A DNA stretch of 64,000 bases, taken from positions 2,356,001-2,420,000 of the forward strand of contig NZ_CP099490.1 in the NCBI RefSeq assembly GCF_023923205.1, read 5' to 3'. The notes beneath the pieces were generated by a model. It ran no database searches. It worked only from the letters and a program-made list of their open reading frames with translations, and was not told where the DNA came from. The DNA is from Ornithinimicrobium cryptoxanthini. Lineage in GTDB: Bacteria > Actinomycetota > Actinomycetes > Actinomycetales > Dermatophilaceae. Of this stretch, positions 11,766 through 20,471 are shown one piece after another. The stretch's first letter is position 1. The number at the start of each line of letters is the position of its first letter. Position numbers and translations under genes: made by a program.

Positions 11766-12307
11766 CAGTTGTCCTTTCCACCCGGGCGGGTGAACTCCAC
11801 CTGCACCCTGGCAGCTGCGATGCGGTCATAGGGCAGCAGGCCCTCTGGCGTCTGGGTCCCACCGTCAAGACGTATGCCGTCCGGCCCGGCCTCGGTGAGC
11901 CTGCTCTCGGTCTCGGTCTGGGTCGTGGGGTCGCCGGCCTCCCCCTCCGTCGGAGCCAGCCGGACCCGCAGGAGCCGACCGACGTTGCGGCGGAACTGGG
12001 CCGGGGTCGTCAGCGGGTGGTCGACCCCGAGGGAGCTGACCTCCAACGTGTAGGGGGCGGCGCCCATCGCGTCACTGTCATCGAGGGCGCTGCCCACGAC
12101 CCGGCTCGCGTCGGCCACCTCGTCGAGGGTGAGCGGCTCGACAGGAGTGGACAGGTCGTCGGCCAGGAGGTGGGCCACGTCGCGGGCCACGCCGACCCGC
12201 ACGAGCCGCCGCTTGCCCGCCGGGTGGACGGCAACGTCCTCGACGACCACGCCGCTGCCGGCGAGTGCTGCACCCGCCGTCTCGCGAACCTGCTCGGCCT
12301 GTCCCAT
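11765..12307 (-). CDS. rimP: Ribosome maturation factor RimP
   Basis: Needed for 30S assembly. The 180-residue protein has the N-terminal RimP domain ([23 protein letters not shown]) and the family motif [14 protein letters not shown] near residue 95, followed by the smaller C-terminal SH3-like domain. It is the first gene of the rimP-nusA-ylxR-infB run. The 99 bases between it and the divergent lipoprotein gene must hold the promoters for both directions, though I see no confident -35/-10 pair for rimP. Confidence 0.94.
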   Translation of the reverse strand: MGQAEQVRETAGAALAGSGVVVEDVAVHPAGKRRLVRVGVARDVAHLLADDLSTPVEPLTLDEVADASRVVGSALDDSDAMGAAPYTLEVSSLGVDHPLTTPAQFRRNVGRLLRVRLAPTEGEAGDPTTQTETESRLTEAGPDGIRLDGGTQTPEGLLPYDRIAAARVQVEFTRPGGKDN

Positions 12308-12406
12308 GATCGGGCCTCCCTCTTCTGCTGTCGCGACCTGTCCAGATCGTGCCGGGATCGCCCGGAACGGCCACTCTAGCCGCTCCGGTGTGTCAGGATC
12401 GCGCTC

Positions 12407-13525
12407 ATGGCCGCTGCGATCACTCGTCGATCACTGCTGGCCGTCATGGGGGCGGGGCTGGGAGCCGTCCTGGTCGGTTGTGACTCCGAACCCACGTCCC
12501 CCGAGGCCACCGCCACACCGGGGCCGACGCAGCCCGACGAACCGGCCGCCTCCCCGTCACAGCCTGCCGACACGGAGGTGCTGCTGCTCGCGCTGGCGCG
12601 AGCCCGGGAGCTGGCCGACCGGTGCCGGGCCATCACCGGCGCTGAGGGGGCGGCCCGCGCCATGCAGACCCAGGTGCAGGGCTCCCTCGACGAGCAGGCC
12701 CAGGTGCTGGCCGACGTCCTGCGCGCCGGCAACGTCGCCGTCCCTGAGCCCACGACACCGAGCCCGACCCCCCAGGACGCCGACAGGGCCACCACGACCA
12801 GCACCCCCACGGGCGATGCCGCCACCGCCACCTCCGCCCCGGGTGACGCCAGCACGGGCGACGACGGCACGGGCGACGACGACGCGACCGGTGACGCCGA
12901 GGAGCGCACCAGTGGCCCTTCCCCGGCCGCGCAGGCGGCACAGGCGCTGCAGCAGCTGGGGCGGGCGGCGCTGGACGACGTCAGCCCGGCCGCGCTGAAC
13001 GCACTGGCGGAGGTGAGCAGGGCCAACCTGCCGATGCTGATCGCGCTCACCGCCCAGCGCGGGGCGATGGCGCACCTGTTCGGGCAGGAGCCGAGCTGGC
13101 CCAACCTGACCGGACCGACCGAGGCTGCGGCCAACAACCTGCTGAACGTCTATCGGCCCGCCGTCTATGGGTTCGAGGTGATCGCCGCGCGGTCCCACAA
13201 CGATGAGCGGGCGGCATACCGCACGGTCCTGGGCCCGCTGCGAACCTTTACCCGGCAGCTCACCGAGCTGGCGGGCAAGGCTGCCGCCCCTGCGCCCCTG
13301 GGCTATGGACTGCCGCAGGACGTCGACTCGGCAACAGCACGTGGCACCCTTGCCGGTGAGCTGATGGCGACACTGCCACCGTCGATCATGGCGCAGACCG
13401 CAGCGTTCTCGGGCGACGAGGCTGCCGTCGCGGGGTCGGTGCGGCTGCTGGCCGACGCGGTGCGGCTCGCCCAGCCGTGGAACCCGGTGACCGCCTTCCC
13501 CGGCATGCGGGTCCCGGGTGCCTGA
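12407..13525 (+). CDS. Tat-exported DUF4439 (ferritin-like) lipoprotein
   Basis: A 372-residue exported protein. The N-terminus ITRRSLLAVMGAGLGAVLVGC combines a twin-arginine motif with a lipobox, so it is probably folded before export and then anchored at Cys25. A helical segment (about 47-110) follows. Then comes a long Thr/Asp/Gly/Ser-rich linker (about 112-170), and a C-terminal helical domain with VYRPAVYGFEVIAARSHNDE that matches DUF4439, a ferritin-like fold of unknown function. In other actinobacteria a DUF4439 gene is found beside rimP, as here. Whether it binds metal is not visible from the sequence. It overlaps the downstream phosphotransferase by eight bases. Confidence 0.85.
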   Translation: MAAAITRRSLLAVMGAGLGAVLVGCDSEPTSPEATATPGPTQPDEPAASPSQPADTEVLLLALARARELADRCRAITGAEGAARAMQTQVQGSLDEQAQVLADVLRAGNVAVPEPTTPSPTPQDADRATTTSTPTGDAATATSAPGDASTGDDGTGDDDATGDAEERTSGPSPAAQAAQALQQLGRAALDDVSPAALNALAEVSRANLPMLIALTAQRGAMAHLFGQEPSWPNLTGPTEAAANNLLNVYRPAVYGFEVIAARSHNDERAAYRTVLGPLRTFTRQLTELAGKAAAPAPLGYGLPQDVDSATARGTLAGELMATLPPSIMAQTAAFSGDEAAVAGSVRLLADAVRLAQPWNPVTAFPGMRVPGA

Positions 13526-14501
13526 GCCGGGGCTGCGGTCGACGGAGCCGTTGCCGCGCTCGGTCACCGACCTGGTGCCCCAGGGGCTGATCGACCGGAT
13601 GCACCAGCACGTCCCGGCACCGGGGTTCGGGTCCGGGCCCGACTGGCTGCGCACCCTCCCCGGCCTGGTCACGGAGCTGCTGGACCAGTGGGGCCTGGTC
13701 GTCAGTGGGCCGCCCAGCCACGGGTATGCCGCGCTGGTGCTGCCGGTCGACGGTGCCGACGAGCCTGCGGTGCTCAAGGTCGCCTGGCCGCACCCCGAGG
13801 CCAGGGACGAGCACCGCACGCTGCGCACCTGGGCTGGTCGTGGGGCCGTCCGGCTCATCGCCGCCGACCCGTCCCGCGGTGGCCTGTTGCTCGAGCGGCT
13901 GGATCTGCGCGACCTGAACGGACCTCGTGTGGGCGTGCTGGAGTCGTGCGAGGAGATCGGGCGGCTGGCCGCGCGGCTGAACCGACCCGCCCCGCCGTGG
14001 CTGCGGCTGCGCTGCAGCGAGCACCTGGCAGAGCTGGTGCGCGACATCGATGCGCTGCGCGGCGGGCAGTCGCGCGCCCTGCCGCGTCAGGTGCTGGACC
14101 GGGGGCGGGCTCTGGCTATGGAGCTGGCTGCCGAGCCCGACATCGACGCCCATCTGGTGCACGCGGACCTGCACCAGGAGAACGTGCTGTGGCGACCCGA
14201 CCCGGGCGAGTGGGTGGCGATCGACCCGCAGGCAATGGCCGCCGACCGGGCCTGGGTCGTGGCCCCGGCGCTGTGGAACAGGTGGACGGAGGCCCAGACC
14301 GCCCACGACACGCGCCTGCACCTCAACCTTCGGCTGGAGATGCTCTGCGAGGCGGCCGGCATCGACCCGGACCGCGCCCGGGCGATGACCGAGGTCCGGA
14401 TCCTGCGCAACGCGGTCTGGGACATCCAGGAAGAGCCGGCTGACCTGGCCGAGTCGCTCACCCGGCACATCACGATCAGCAAGGCGATGCAGCCGGCCTG
14501 A
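13518..14501 (+). CDS. Aminoglycoside phosphotransferase family protein (streptomycin 6-kinase-like)
   Basis: A 327-residue kinase-fold protein. VLVPDG-like N-lobe strands (AVLKVAWPHPEARDE) contain the likely ATP-binding Lys. The catalytic loop HADLHQENVL is near residue 215, with the IDPQA motif after it taking the place of the usual DFG region. This matches the APH(6)/hydroxyurea phosphotransferase group (APH_6_hur). Chromosomal members in actinobacteria are common and many have no proven resistance role, so resistance should not be assumed. The GTG start at 13518 lies inside the end of the DUF4439 gene, indicating translational coupling. Confidence 0.85.
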   Translation: MPEPGLRSTEPLPRSVTDLVPQGLIDRMHQHVPAPGFGSGPDWLRTLPGLVTELLDQWGLVVSGPPSHGYAALVLPVDGADEPAVLKVAWPHPEARDEHRTLRTWAGRGAVRLIAADPSRGGLLLERLDLRDLNGPRVGVLESCEEIGRLAARLNRPAPPWLRLRCSEHLAELVRDIDALRGGQSRALPRQVLDRGRALAMELAAEPDIDAHLVHADLHQENVLWRPDPGEWVAIDPQAMAADRAWVVAPALWNRWTEAQTAHDTRLHLNLRLEMLCEAAGIDPDRARAMTEVRILRNAVWDIQEEPADLAESLTRHITISKAMQPA

Positions 14502-14511
14502 CGGCCGCAGG

Positions 14512-15318
14512 TCACATGGTGGAGTAGCGCGCCCGGGCGAAGGAGTAGATGCCATAGGCCGCCAACCCGATCGCCACGAGGAGCAGCAGGATCCACCCGA
14601 ATGGCTGGTCCTGCAGGGTCTTCAGCGCAGCGTCGAGGCCCGTCTCCTGGTCCGGGTCCGCCTGGAGCGCCGCGAGTCCGATCAGTGCACCGACGATGCC
14701 GAGCGCGACGCCCTTTGCGGTGTAGCCCGTGACGCCGAGCACCTCGACCGCACGCGTGACCTCGCCGCCCCCGGTGCCCTTGAGGTCCTCCAGGAACTTG
14801 CGGGCCACCCCCTTGTAGACGTGGTAGGCCCCGACCCCCAGCACGACCAGGCCGACGACACCGACCAGGATCCGTCCGGCCGGCGCCTGCATGAGAGTCG
14901 CGGTCGCCGAGGTGGTGCTCTCGCCGCTGTCCGAGCCCTGACCGGTCACCACCTGGAAGGTGGTCCAGCCCAGCGCCCCATAGACCACCGCCTTGCCGAC
15001 GGCCTTGCCACGGTCGAAGAACTGGTCCTTGGTCGAGCCCCCGTGCGGCACCGCTGCCTCGACAAGGTGCCAGATCGCCAGGGCCGCGAACCCGGCGGCA
15101 CAGACCCACAGCAGCACGCCACCGACCGGGGTGCCGCTGAGCTGCTGCAGTGCACCCGACTGGTCCGCCTCGCCGGACCCGCCCAGTGCGACCTGACCCG
15201 CGATCCAGGCGATCAGCAGATGGATCAGGCCACTGGCGGCATACCCGATCCTGGCCAGCAGCTCGAGGGAGTCACTGCGTCCGGCTCGCGCGGCCAGGTC
15301 CTGCACGTCGTTGCTCAC
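14512..15318 (-). CDS. DUF1206 membrane protein
   Basis: A 268-residue integral membrane protein made of three related units of two transmembrane segments each (first: LLARIGYAASGLIHLLIAWIAGQVALGG). Each unit carries the family pattern of an aromatic-Gly start, a loop, and a Gly-rich second helix, which defines DUF1206. The function of the family is unknown. It converges with the phosphotransferase gene (10 bases between stops). The 130 bases upstream end in the hairpin repeat that flanks the insertion sequence. Confidence 0.88.
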   Translation of the reverse strand: MSNDVQDLAARAGRSDSLELLARIGYAASGLIHLLIAWIAGQVALGGSGEADQSGALQQLSGTPVGGVLLWVCAAGFAALAIWHLVEAAVPHGGSTKDQFFDRGKAVGKAVVYGALGWTTFQVVTGQGSDSGESTTSATATLMQAPAGRILVGVVGLVVLGVGAYHVYKGVARKFLEDLKGTGGGEVTRAVEVLGVTGYTAKGVALGIVGALIGLAALQADPDQETGLDAALKTLQDQPFGWILLLLVAIGLAAYGIYSFARARYSTM

Positions 15319-15408
15319 GTGCTGATTCCATCAGACAGAACCGGGGACGGCCACCTCCAGGGGCGGGCCAGCAGATGACCTCTGGCGCAGTCCGGGACCG
15401 CAACGAGG

Positions 15409-15431
15409 GTGCAACTGCATGGATCCTTCAC
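15409..15431 (+). repeat. Left arm of dispersed hairpin repeat split by IS30
   Basis: This 23-bp arm matches the reverse complement of 17000-17022 at 18 of 23 positions. It also matches the arms of the hairpin at 55259-55342. The insertion sequence lies between the two arms. Confidence 0.75.
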
Positions 15432-15448
15432 ACGAGATGCCGGGCGAA

Positions 15449-16983
15449 TTCAAGGGGTCTGCGCAACGGTGAGTAGTTCGGCGAGTCTAGCGGCGGGAGT
15501 CGCGAAGCCGAGTGTTTTGCGGGGTCGGGTGTTCAGGAGGTCCTGGGCGTCACGGACTTCTTCGTCGGTGACCTTGGCGAAGTCGGTGCCTTTGGGGAAG
15601 AAGTCACGGATCAGGCCGTTGGTGTTCTCGTTGGTGCCGCGTTGCCAGGGTGAGTGCGGGTCACAGAAGTAGACCTGGCAGTCACTGGCCAGTGTGAAAT
15701 CAGCGTGCTCAGCCAGCTCAGATCCTTGGTCCCAGGTGATGGTTCGGCGCAGGTCGCCCGGGAGGTCGGCGACCATCTGGATCAGGGCCTGGGTCACGGT
15801 CGGGGCGTCGTGGCGGTCCGGGAGTCGGTAGATCAGCACGTTGCGGGTGGCCCGCTCGGCCAGGGTGATCAACGCGGTGGCGCCCTTGGCACCGATGACG
15901 AGGTCTCCTTCCCAGTGGCCGGGCACGGCCCGGTCGGCCACCTCGGCAGGTCGGGCGCTGATGTGGTTGTCCTCATCGATCCAGGACCGGCTGCTGGCCT
16001 TGGGCGGCAGCTTGGAGCGGGGCTTGCGGCTCGTGCGGCCGGTGCGGGTGGCCTTGGCCACCTTCACCTCGTGACGCAGGGAGCCTTTGCCCTGGACGTA
16101 CAGCGCTTGGTAGATCGTCTCGTGGGACACCCACATATCTTCCTCGTCCGGGTAGCTGAGACGCAGGTCAGCAGCGACCTGCTCGGGCGACCACCTCTTG
16201 TTCAGCCGCTCGATCACCGCGGCTCGCAACCGCGGGCAGGACAACCGGCGGGCCTGCGGACGGGCCGCCGCGGCAGTGGCAAGGTCCTGCGCGGCCCGAG
16301 CGCGGTAGCCGGCTCGGTCAGCGAACCGGGCCAGCTCCCGACCGATCGTGGAGCGGTGCACGCCCAGCACCCTGGCGATATGGGCGTTGGTCGCGGTGGT
16401 GCCAGCCAGGTGCTGGAGCACCCCGCGCCCGGCCTGGGTCAACCGGCCCCGCTCATCGCGGTAGTCCTCATCCATAGGTACAGCAGGTACCAGGCTCGCG
16501 CGAGCCGCCGCCCGCGACGCGCCGTCCAACCCCCCGATCCCACCGGGTTGCCCGGACCACCCCTGCGCGACGATCCACCGGTACAGGGTCGACTCGTTGA
16601 TGCCGAGCGTGCGGGCGACCGCTGTCAGGCTCTTTCCCTCGGCAAGCATTCCGAACGCTTCGGCGCGACGCTGTGCACTGCTCGGCTGGCCCACCTGACC
16701 GGCCACCCGCACCGGAGCGATCAACTCCTCCCCGGCCGGGGTCAGCAAGCCCCGGGCATCGACATAACCGCCCTCAAGGAAGCCAGCCGGCAACAGCTCC
16801 GGTCGCAAGACGAGCTGGTCGGCGGCCACACCCGTGGCCCGCACCCAACGAAGCACCGACGACCGGTCCCGGGCCAAGACCCTGCCCACCTCCTCCAGAG
16901 CCATCCCAGCAGCCACCAAACCCAGACCATACGAACGCAGCACCATGCCTCCCGGCAGATTGGTGTTGCGCTGACCCCTGAAC
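15449..16983 (-). mobile_element. IS30-family insertion sequence, about 1.53 kb
   Basis: Bounded by imperfect terminal inverted repeats of about 19 bp. Reading inward, the left end is TTCAAGGGGTCTGCGCAAC (15449-15467) and the right end, on the opposite strand, is GTTCAGGGGTCAGCGCAAC (16983-16965). They differ by one indel and one or two substitutions. The stop codon of the single transposase gene lies within the left repeat. The transposase is intact, so the element may still be mobile. I could not define a target duplication with certainty (the family makes 2-3 bp). The exact outer boundary is uncertain by a few bases. Confidence 0.82.
15450..16946 (-). CDS. IS30 family transposase
   Basis: A 498-residue DDE transposase. 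The N-terminal part contains several helix-turn-helix segments (LTAVARTLGINESTLYRW near 110 and HIARVLGVHRSTIGREL near 190). RWSPEQVAADL and WVSHETIYQALY follow, both typical of IS30. The catalytic triad is visible as GHWEGDLVIG (Asp), TWDQGSEL (Asp) and QRGTNENTNGLIRDF (Glu). It is longer than the classical 383-residue IS30 enzyme because of the extra N-terminal helical region. The start ATG at 16946 has GGGAGG immediately upstream; the following GTG is an alternative. No internal disruption is seen. Confidence 0.93.
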   Translation of the reverse strand: MVLRSYGLGLVAAGMALEEVGRVLARDRSSVLRWVRATGVAADQLVLRPELLPAGFLEGGYVDARGLLTPAGEELIAPVRVAGQVGQPSSAQRRAEAFGMLAEGKSLTAVARTLGINESTLYRWIVAQGWSGQPGGIGGLDGASRAAARASLVPAVPMDEDYRDERGRLTQAGRGVLQHLAGTTATNAHIARVLGVHRSTIGRELARFADRAGYRARAAQDLATAAAARPQARRLSCPRLRAAVIERLNKRWSPEQVAADLRLSYPDEEDMWVSHETIYQALYVQGKGSLRHEVKVAKATRTGRTSRKPRSKLPPKASSRSWIDEDNHISARPAEVADRAVPGHWEGDLVIGAKGATALITLAERATRNVLIYRLPDRHDAPTVTQALIQMVADLPGDLRRTITWDQGSELAEHADFTLASDCQVYFCDPHSPWQRGTNENTNGLIRDFFPKGTDFAKVTDEEVRDAQDLLNTRPRKTLGFATPAARLAELLTVAQTP

Positions 16984-16999
16984 CCAAGCCGACCCCAGC

Positions 17000-17022
17000 G
17001 TGAAGGATGCGCTCAGGTGCAC
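17000..17022 (-). repeat. Right arm of dispersed hairpin repeat split by IS30
   Basis: The reverse complement of the left arm at 18 of 23 positions. Read on the minus strand it matches the 55259 arm closely, and the similarity continues into the adjacent GGGTCG. It ends 63 bases before the next gene. Confidence 0.75.
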
Positions 17023-17085
17023 GTCGACGCAGGACGAGGCGCCGTAGGTCTGCACGGCCGGTCGGTGAGGTGAGACGGTGGGGGC

Positions 17086-19077
17086 ATGGCCAACCGTCTC
17101 TCCACCGCGACCTCTCCCTACCTGCGACAGCACGCCGACAACCCGGTGGACTGGCACGAGTGGACCGACGAGGCCTTCAAGCTCGCGCGCTCGAGCACCA
17201 AGCCGGTCTTCCTGTCCGTGGGCTATGCCGCCTGCCACTGGTGCCATGTCATGGCCCATGAGTCGTTTGAGGACGAAGCGGTCGCCGAGGCGCTCAACGC
17301 CGGCTTCGTGCCGATCAAGGTCGACCGCGAGGAGCGACCCGATGTGGACTCGGTCTATATGGACGCCACCGTGGCCATGACCGGGCAGGGTGGGTGGCCG
17401 ATGACGTGTCTGCTCACCCCTGAGGGCGAGCCGTTCTGGTGCGGGACCTATCTGCCCCGGCCCCAGCTCCTGCAGCTGCTGCGCGCGATCACCACCGCCT
17501 GGGCCGAGCAGGAGGACCAGGTCCGGGCCAGTGGCACCGCCGTCGTCGAGGCACTGGCCCGCGCCCAGGACGGGGTGACTCAGGGACAACCGATGAGCGA
17601 GGACCTGCTCGCCGGCGCCGTCGCCACCCTGACGCGCAGCTTCGACCAGGAGCACGGCGGCTTCGGCACCGCCCCGAAGTTCCCCCCGACCATGGTGCTG
17701 GAGTTCCTGGTCCGCCACCACGCCCGCACCGGCAGCTCCTCGGCCTGGACCATGCTGGAGGAAACGGCCATCGCGATGGCGCGCAGCGGCACCTACGACC
17801 AGGTCGGTGGCGGGTTTGCGCGCTATGCCGTGGACCGGGCCTGGGTGGTGCCGCACTTCGAGAAGATGCTCTATGACAACGCGCAGCTGCTGCGTCTCTA
17901 TGCGCACGTCTGGCAGGCAGCCGGCCGCCAGGACGCCGCCCCGCTGCGTGAACTTGCGGAGCGGGTGGTGCGCGGGACGGCCGAGTTCCTGCTCGGCCCA
18001 CTGCACACCCCCGAGGGCGGCTTCGCCTCGTCACTCGACGCCGACACGGAGGGAGTCGAGGGGGCGACCTATGTGTGGACACCCGAGCAGCTGGGTGACG
18101 TGCTCGGTCCGCAGGACGGTGCGCGCGCCGCCGAGCTGCTGGTGGTGACCGAGCAGGGCACCTTTGAGCACGGCACCTCGACGCTGCAGCTGCCGGTCGA
18201 CCCAGAGGACCCCACCTGGTGGCAGGCCGTGCGCGCCCAGCTGCAGCAGGCTCGAGACAGTCGGCCCCAGCCCGACCTTGACGACAAGGTGGTGACTGCC
18301 TGGAACGGTCTGGCGATCGCCGCCCTCGCCGAGGCCGGCTGGCTGCTGGACGAGCCGGCCTGGGTGGACGCGGCTGTCGGTGCGGCGACGCTGGTGACCG
18401 AGGCGCACCTGGTCGACGGGCGGTTGCGGCGCAGCTCCCGCGGCGGGGTCGTGGGTCACGCCGAGGCCGTTGCAGAGGACTTCGGCGACCTGGTTGAGGG
18501 TCTGGTCACCCTCCATGCCGTCACGGCGGACCAGCACTGGCTGACCGTGGCGGGATCACTGCTCGACGACGCGGTCGCACGCTTCAGCGACGGCGACGGG
18601 GTCTTCCACGACACCGCCTCGGACGCCGAGCAGCTGGTGCTGCGTCCTCGCGGCCGCGGGGACAACGCCGAGCCCAGCGGTCAGTCCGCGCTCGCCGGAG
18701 CCCTCCTCGCCTATGGTGCCGCCGCCGGGTCCGCCGACCACCTGCGCCTGGCGAGCGACGCGCTGGCGCCGATGGGCGCGGTCGCGGCCCGGGAGCCGAG
18801 GTTTGCCGGGTGGGCGCTGGCGGTCGGCGAGGCGCTGCAGACCGGTCCGCTGCAGGTGGCCATCAGCGAGGGCGAGGGGCAGAGCGAGCTGGCTGCGACC
18901 GCCCTCGCGCTGACACCGCCGGGGTCCCTCGTGGTGGTCGGGCGCCCCGGAGCCTCGCCGGCCCTGCTGCAGGACCGTGGGCCGGTGGCTGGCCGGGCCG
19001 CGGCCTATGTCTGCCGCGGCACCACCTGCGACCTGCCCGTCTCCACGGTCGAGGCGCTGAGACTGGCACTGGGTTGA
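17086..19077 (+). CDS. Thioredoxin-domain-containing DUF255 protein (YyaL/SSP411-like)
   Basis: A 663-residue cytosolic protein. The N-terminal thioredoxin-like DUF255 domain begins ANRLSTATSPYLRQHADNPVDW and has a CHWC active-site pair (Cys50, Cys53) in GYAACHWCHVMAHESF. The remaining 480 residues form an alpha/alpha-barrel-like region resembling N-acylglucosamine 2-epimerases, with VVTAWNGLAIAALAEAG and SGQSALAGALLAYGAAAG. This is the usual architecture of bacterial YyaL and animal spermatogenesis-associated protein 20, whose biochemical function is not established. A G-rich run lies directly before the ATG. It begins just right of the insertion sequence and hairpin arm, so its promoter may be affected by them. 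Confidence 0.92.
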   Translation: MANRLSTATSPYLRQHADNPVDWHEWTDEAFKLARSSTKPVFLSVGYAACHWCHVMAHESFEDEAVAEALNAGFVPIKVDREERPDVDSVYMDATVAMTGQGGWPMTCLLTPEGEPFWCGTYLPRPQLLQLLRAITTAWAEQEDQVRASGTAVVEALARAQDGVTQGQPMSEDLLAGAVATLTRSFDQEHGGFGTAPKFPPTMVLEFLVRHHARTGSSSAWTMLEETAIAMARSGTYDQVGGGFARYAVDRAWVVPHFEKMLYDNAQLLRLYAHVWQAAGRQDAAPLRELAERVVRGTAEFLLGPLHTPEGGFASSLDADTEGVEGATYVWTPEQLGDVLGPQDGARAAELLVVTEQGTFEHGTSTLQLPVDPEDPTWWQAVRAQLQQARDSRPQPDLDDKVVTAWNGLAIAALAEAGWLLDEPAWVDAAVGAATLVTEAHLVDGRLRRSSRGGVVGHAEAVAEDFGDLVEGLVTLHAVTADQHWLTVAGSLLDDAVARFSDGDGVFHDTASDAEQLVLRPRGRGDNAEPSGQSALAGALLAYGAAAGSADHLRLASDALAPMGAVAAREPRFAGWALAVGEALQTGPLQVAISEGEGQSELAATALALTPPGSLVVVGRPGASPALLQDRGPVAGRAAAYVCRGTTCDLPVSTVEALRLALG

Positions 19078-19151
19078 GACTGGCCCTGCGCTGAGCTCCC
19101 GCAATCCCACCGACGCCGCCGTGTTGGGGCGGCGGCCGGGACCACGCGGCA

Positions 19152-19157
19152 TACAGT
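19152..19157 (+). promoter_or_regulatory. Putative leaderless -10 box for the CapA-like gene
   Basis: TACAGT fits the TANNNT actinobacterial -10 pattern and lies six bases before the ATG, with no ribosome-binding site between. This spacing is typical of leaderless transcripts. No clear -35 was seen. Confidence 0.45.
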
Positions 19158-19163
19158 CGGATC

Positions 19164-20465
19164 ATGTCCTCGCGCACCCGCACCCGCACGCCGACCCGGG
19201 CGCTGGCTGCCCTGGTCGCCCCGCTCCTGCTGCTGACCGCGTGCGGTGGCGACGACGAGCCGGGGACCAGCGCGCCACCGATGGGTGAGCACCCAGGAGC
19301 AACGAGCAGCGAGAGTCCCTCTGATGGTGCCGCCGCGACCGACGGTGCGACCTCGAACCCGGTCCAGGACGGCTTCAACTCCGCGACCGGCGGCACCGAC
19401 AGCAGCGACGACACGGCCACCGAGGCTCCTGGCCCCAAGGAGGTCACGATCGGCGCGGCCGGCGACCTCCTGGCCCACGCGCCGGTGATCGCCAACGCCC
19501 AGGCCAATGCCGGCGGGGAGGGCTATGACTTCGGCCCGATGTTTGCGGACGTCACCGAGCTGCTCAGCGACAACGACCTGACGATCTGCCACATGGAGAC
19601 ACCGTTGTCCCCGGACAACACCAACCTCACGGTCCCGCGGGTGCTCGTCTTCAACACCCCGCACCAGCTGGCGGACGCGGTGGTGGACGCCGGCTACGAC
19701 GGTTGCGACTTCGCCTCCAACCACACCTGGGACCGAGGGCTCACCGGGCTCGCCGACACCCGGCAGGTCATCGAGGATGCTGGCCTGCAGTATGCCGGGC
19801 CCGTCGCCGACGAGGCCGACGCCGGGCACCACGCGACCTACGAGGTCAACGACGTCAACGTCGCGCAGCTGGCCTACACCTACACGATCTACAACTCCGG
19901 TCAGCCGACCACCGACATCCCGCCGGAGGCCCCCTGGCTCGGCGACTACCTCTGGCCGGTTATCGGCGCCGAGGGGATCATCGAGGACGCCGAGGCGGCC
20001 AAGGCAGACGGCGCCGACTTCGTCGTGGTGAGCATGCACTGGGGCAACGAGTACTGGACCGACCCCACCGACCAGCAGCGCGAGATCGCCCAGGAGCTGC
20101 TCGAGTCCGACGCCGTCGACCTGATCCTCGGCACGCACGTCCACGTGATCCAGCCCTGCGAGAAGATCAACGACAAGTACGTCATCTACGGCCTCGGCAA
20201 CTTCCTGTCCAACCAGTCGCCCGACACCACGCGCGGCAACCTGCGCAAGGAGACCCAGGAGGGCATGATCGCCCGCTTCCACCTGGTCAAGGACGAGGAC
20301 GGGCAGGTCACCTCCCAGATGGAGTTCCAGCCCACCCGCGTGCAGATCGACAACCACGTGATCCGCCTGGCGACCCCGGAGCAGAACGCCGAGACCTATC
20401 ACCGGGTCGTGGAGACCATGGACCGGTTGGGCGAGAACGCCTGCGACGCCGAGCCGCTGAGCTGA
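19164..20465 (+). CDS. CapA-family (poly-gamma-glutamate synthesis-like) lipoprotein
   Basis: A 433-residue exported protein with a basic Arg/Thr-rich start and a lipobox LLLTAC (lipidated Cys27). A Ser/Thr/Asp-rich linker precedes the domain. From about residue 95 the PGA_cap metallophosphatase-like domain is visible: VTIGAAGDLLAHAPV, NDLTICHMETPLS, FASNHTWDRG, VVSMHWGNEYW and LGTHVHVIQPCEK, all typical CapA blocks with the metal-binding His/Asp/Asn residues. No capB/capC genes are near, so a true poly-glutamate capsule is unlikely; related lone CapA proteins have unknown substrates. A TACAGT box six bases before the ATG suggests a leaderless mRNA. Confidence 0.9.
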   Translation: MSSRTRTRTPTRALAALVAPLLLLTACGGDDEPGTSAPPMGEHPGATSSESPSDGAAATDGATSNPVQDGFNSATGGTDSSDDTATEAPGPKEVTIGAAGDLLAHAPVIANAQANAGGEGYDFGPMFADVTELLSDNDLTICHMETPLSPDNTNLTVPRVLVFNTPHQLADAVVDAGYDGCDFASNHTWDRGLTGLADTRQVIEDAGLQYAGPVADEADAGHHATYEVNDVNVAQLAYTYTIYNSGQPTTDIPPEAPWLGDYLWPVIGAEGIIEDAEAAKADGADFVVVSMHWGNEYWTDPTDQQREIAQELLESDAVDLILGTHVHVIQPCEKINDKYVIYGLGNFLSNQSPDTTRGNLRKETQEGMIARFHLVKDEDGQVTSQMEFQPTRVQIDNHVIRLATPEQNAETYHRVVETMDRLGENACDAEPLS

Positions 20466-20471
20466 GGCGAC

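Noticed and set aside
12557..14047. Minus-strand frame of 496 codons opposite the DUF4439 and phosphotransferase genes
   Set aside because: The plus strand encodes a signal peptide, a lipobox and the kinase catalytic loop; the minus frame is low-complexity.
13518..14501. Calling the phosphotransferase a streptomycin resistance gene
   Set aside because: Family membership alone does not show resistance; it lies in a core-like locus without mobile or other resistance genes.
19164..20465. A poly-gamma-glutamate capsule locus
   Set aside because: Only a CapA-like protein is present; capB and capC partners are absent from the window.
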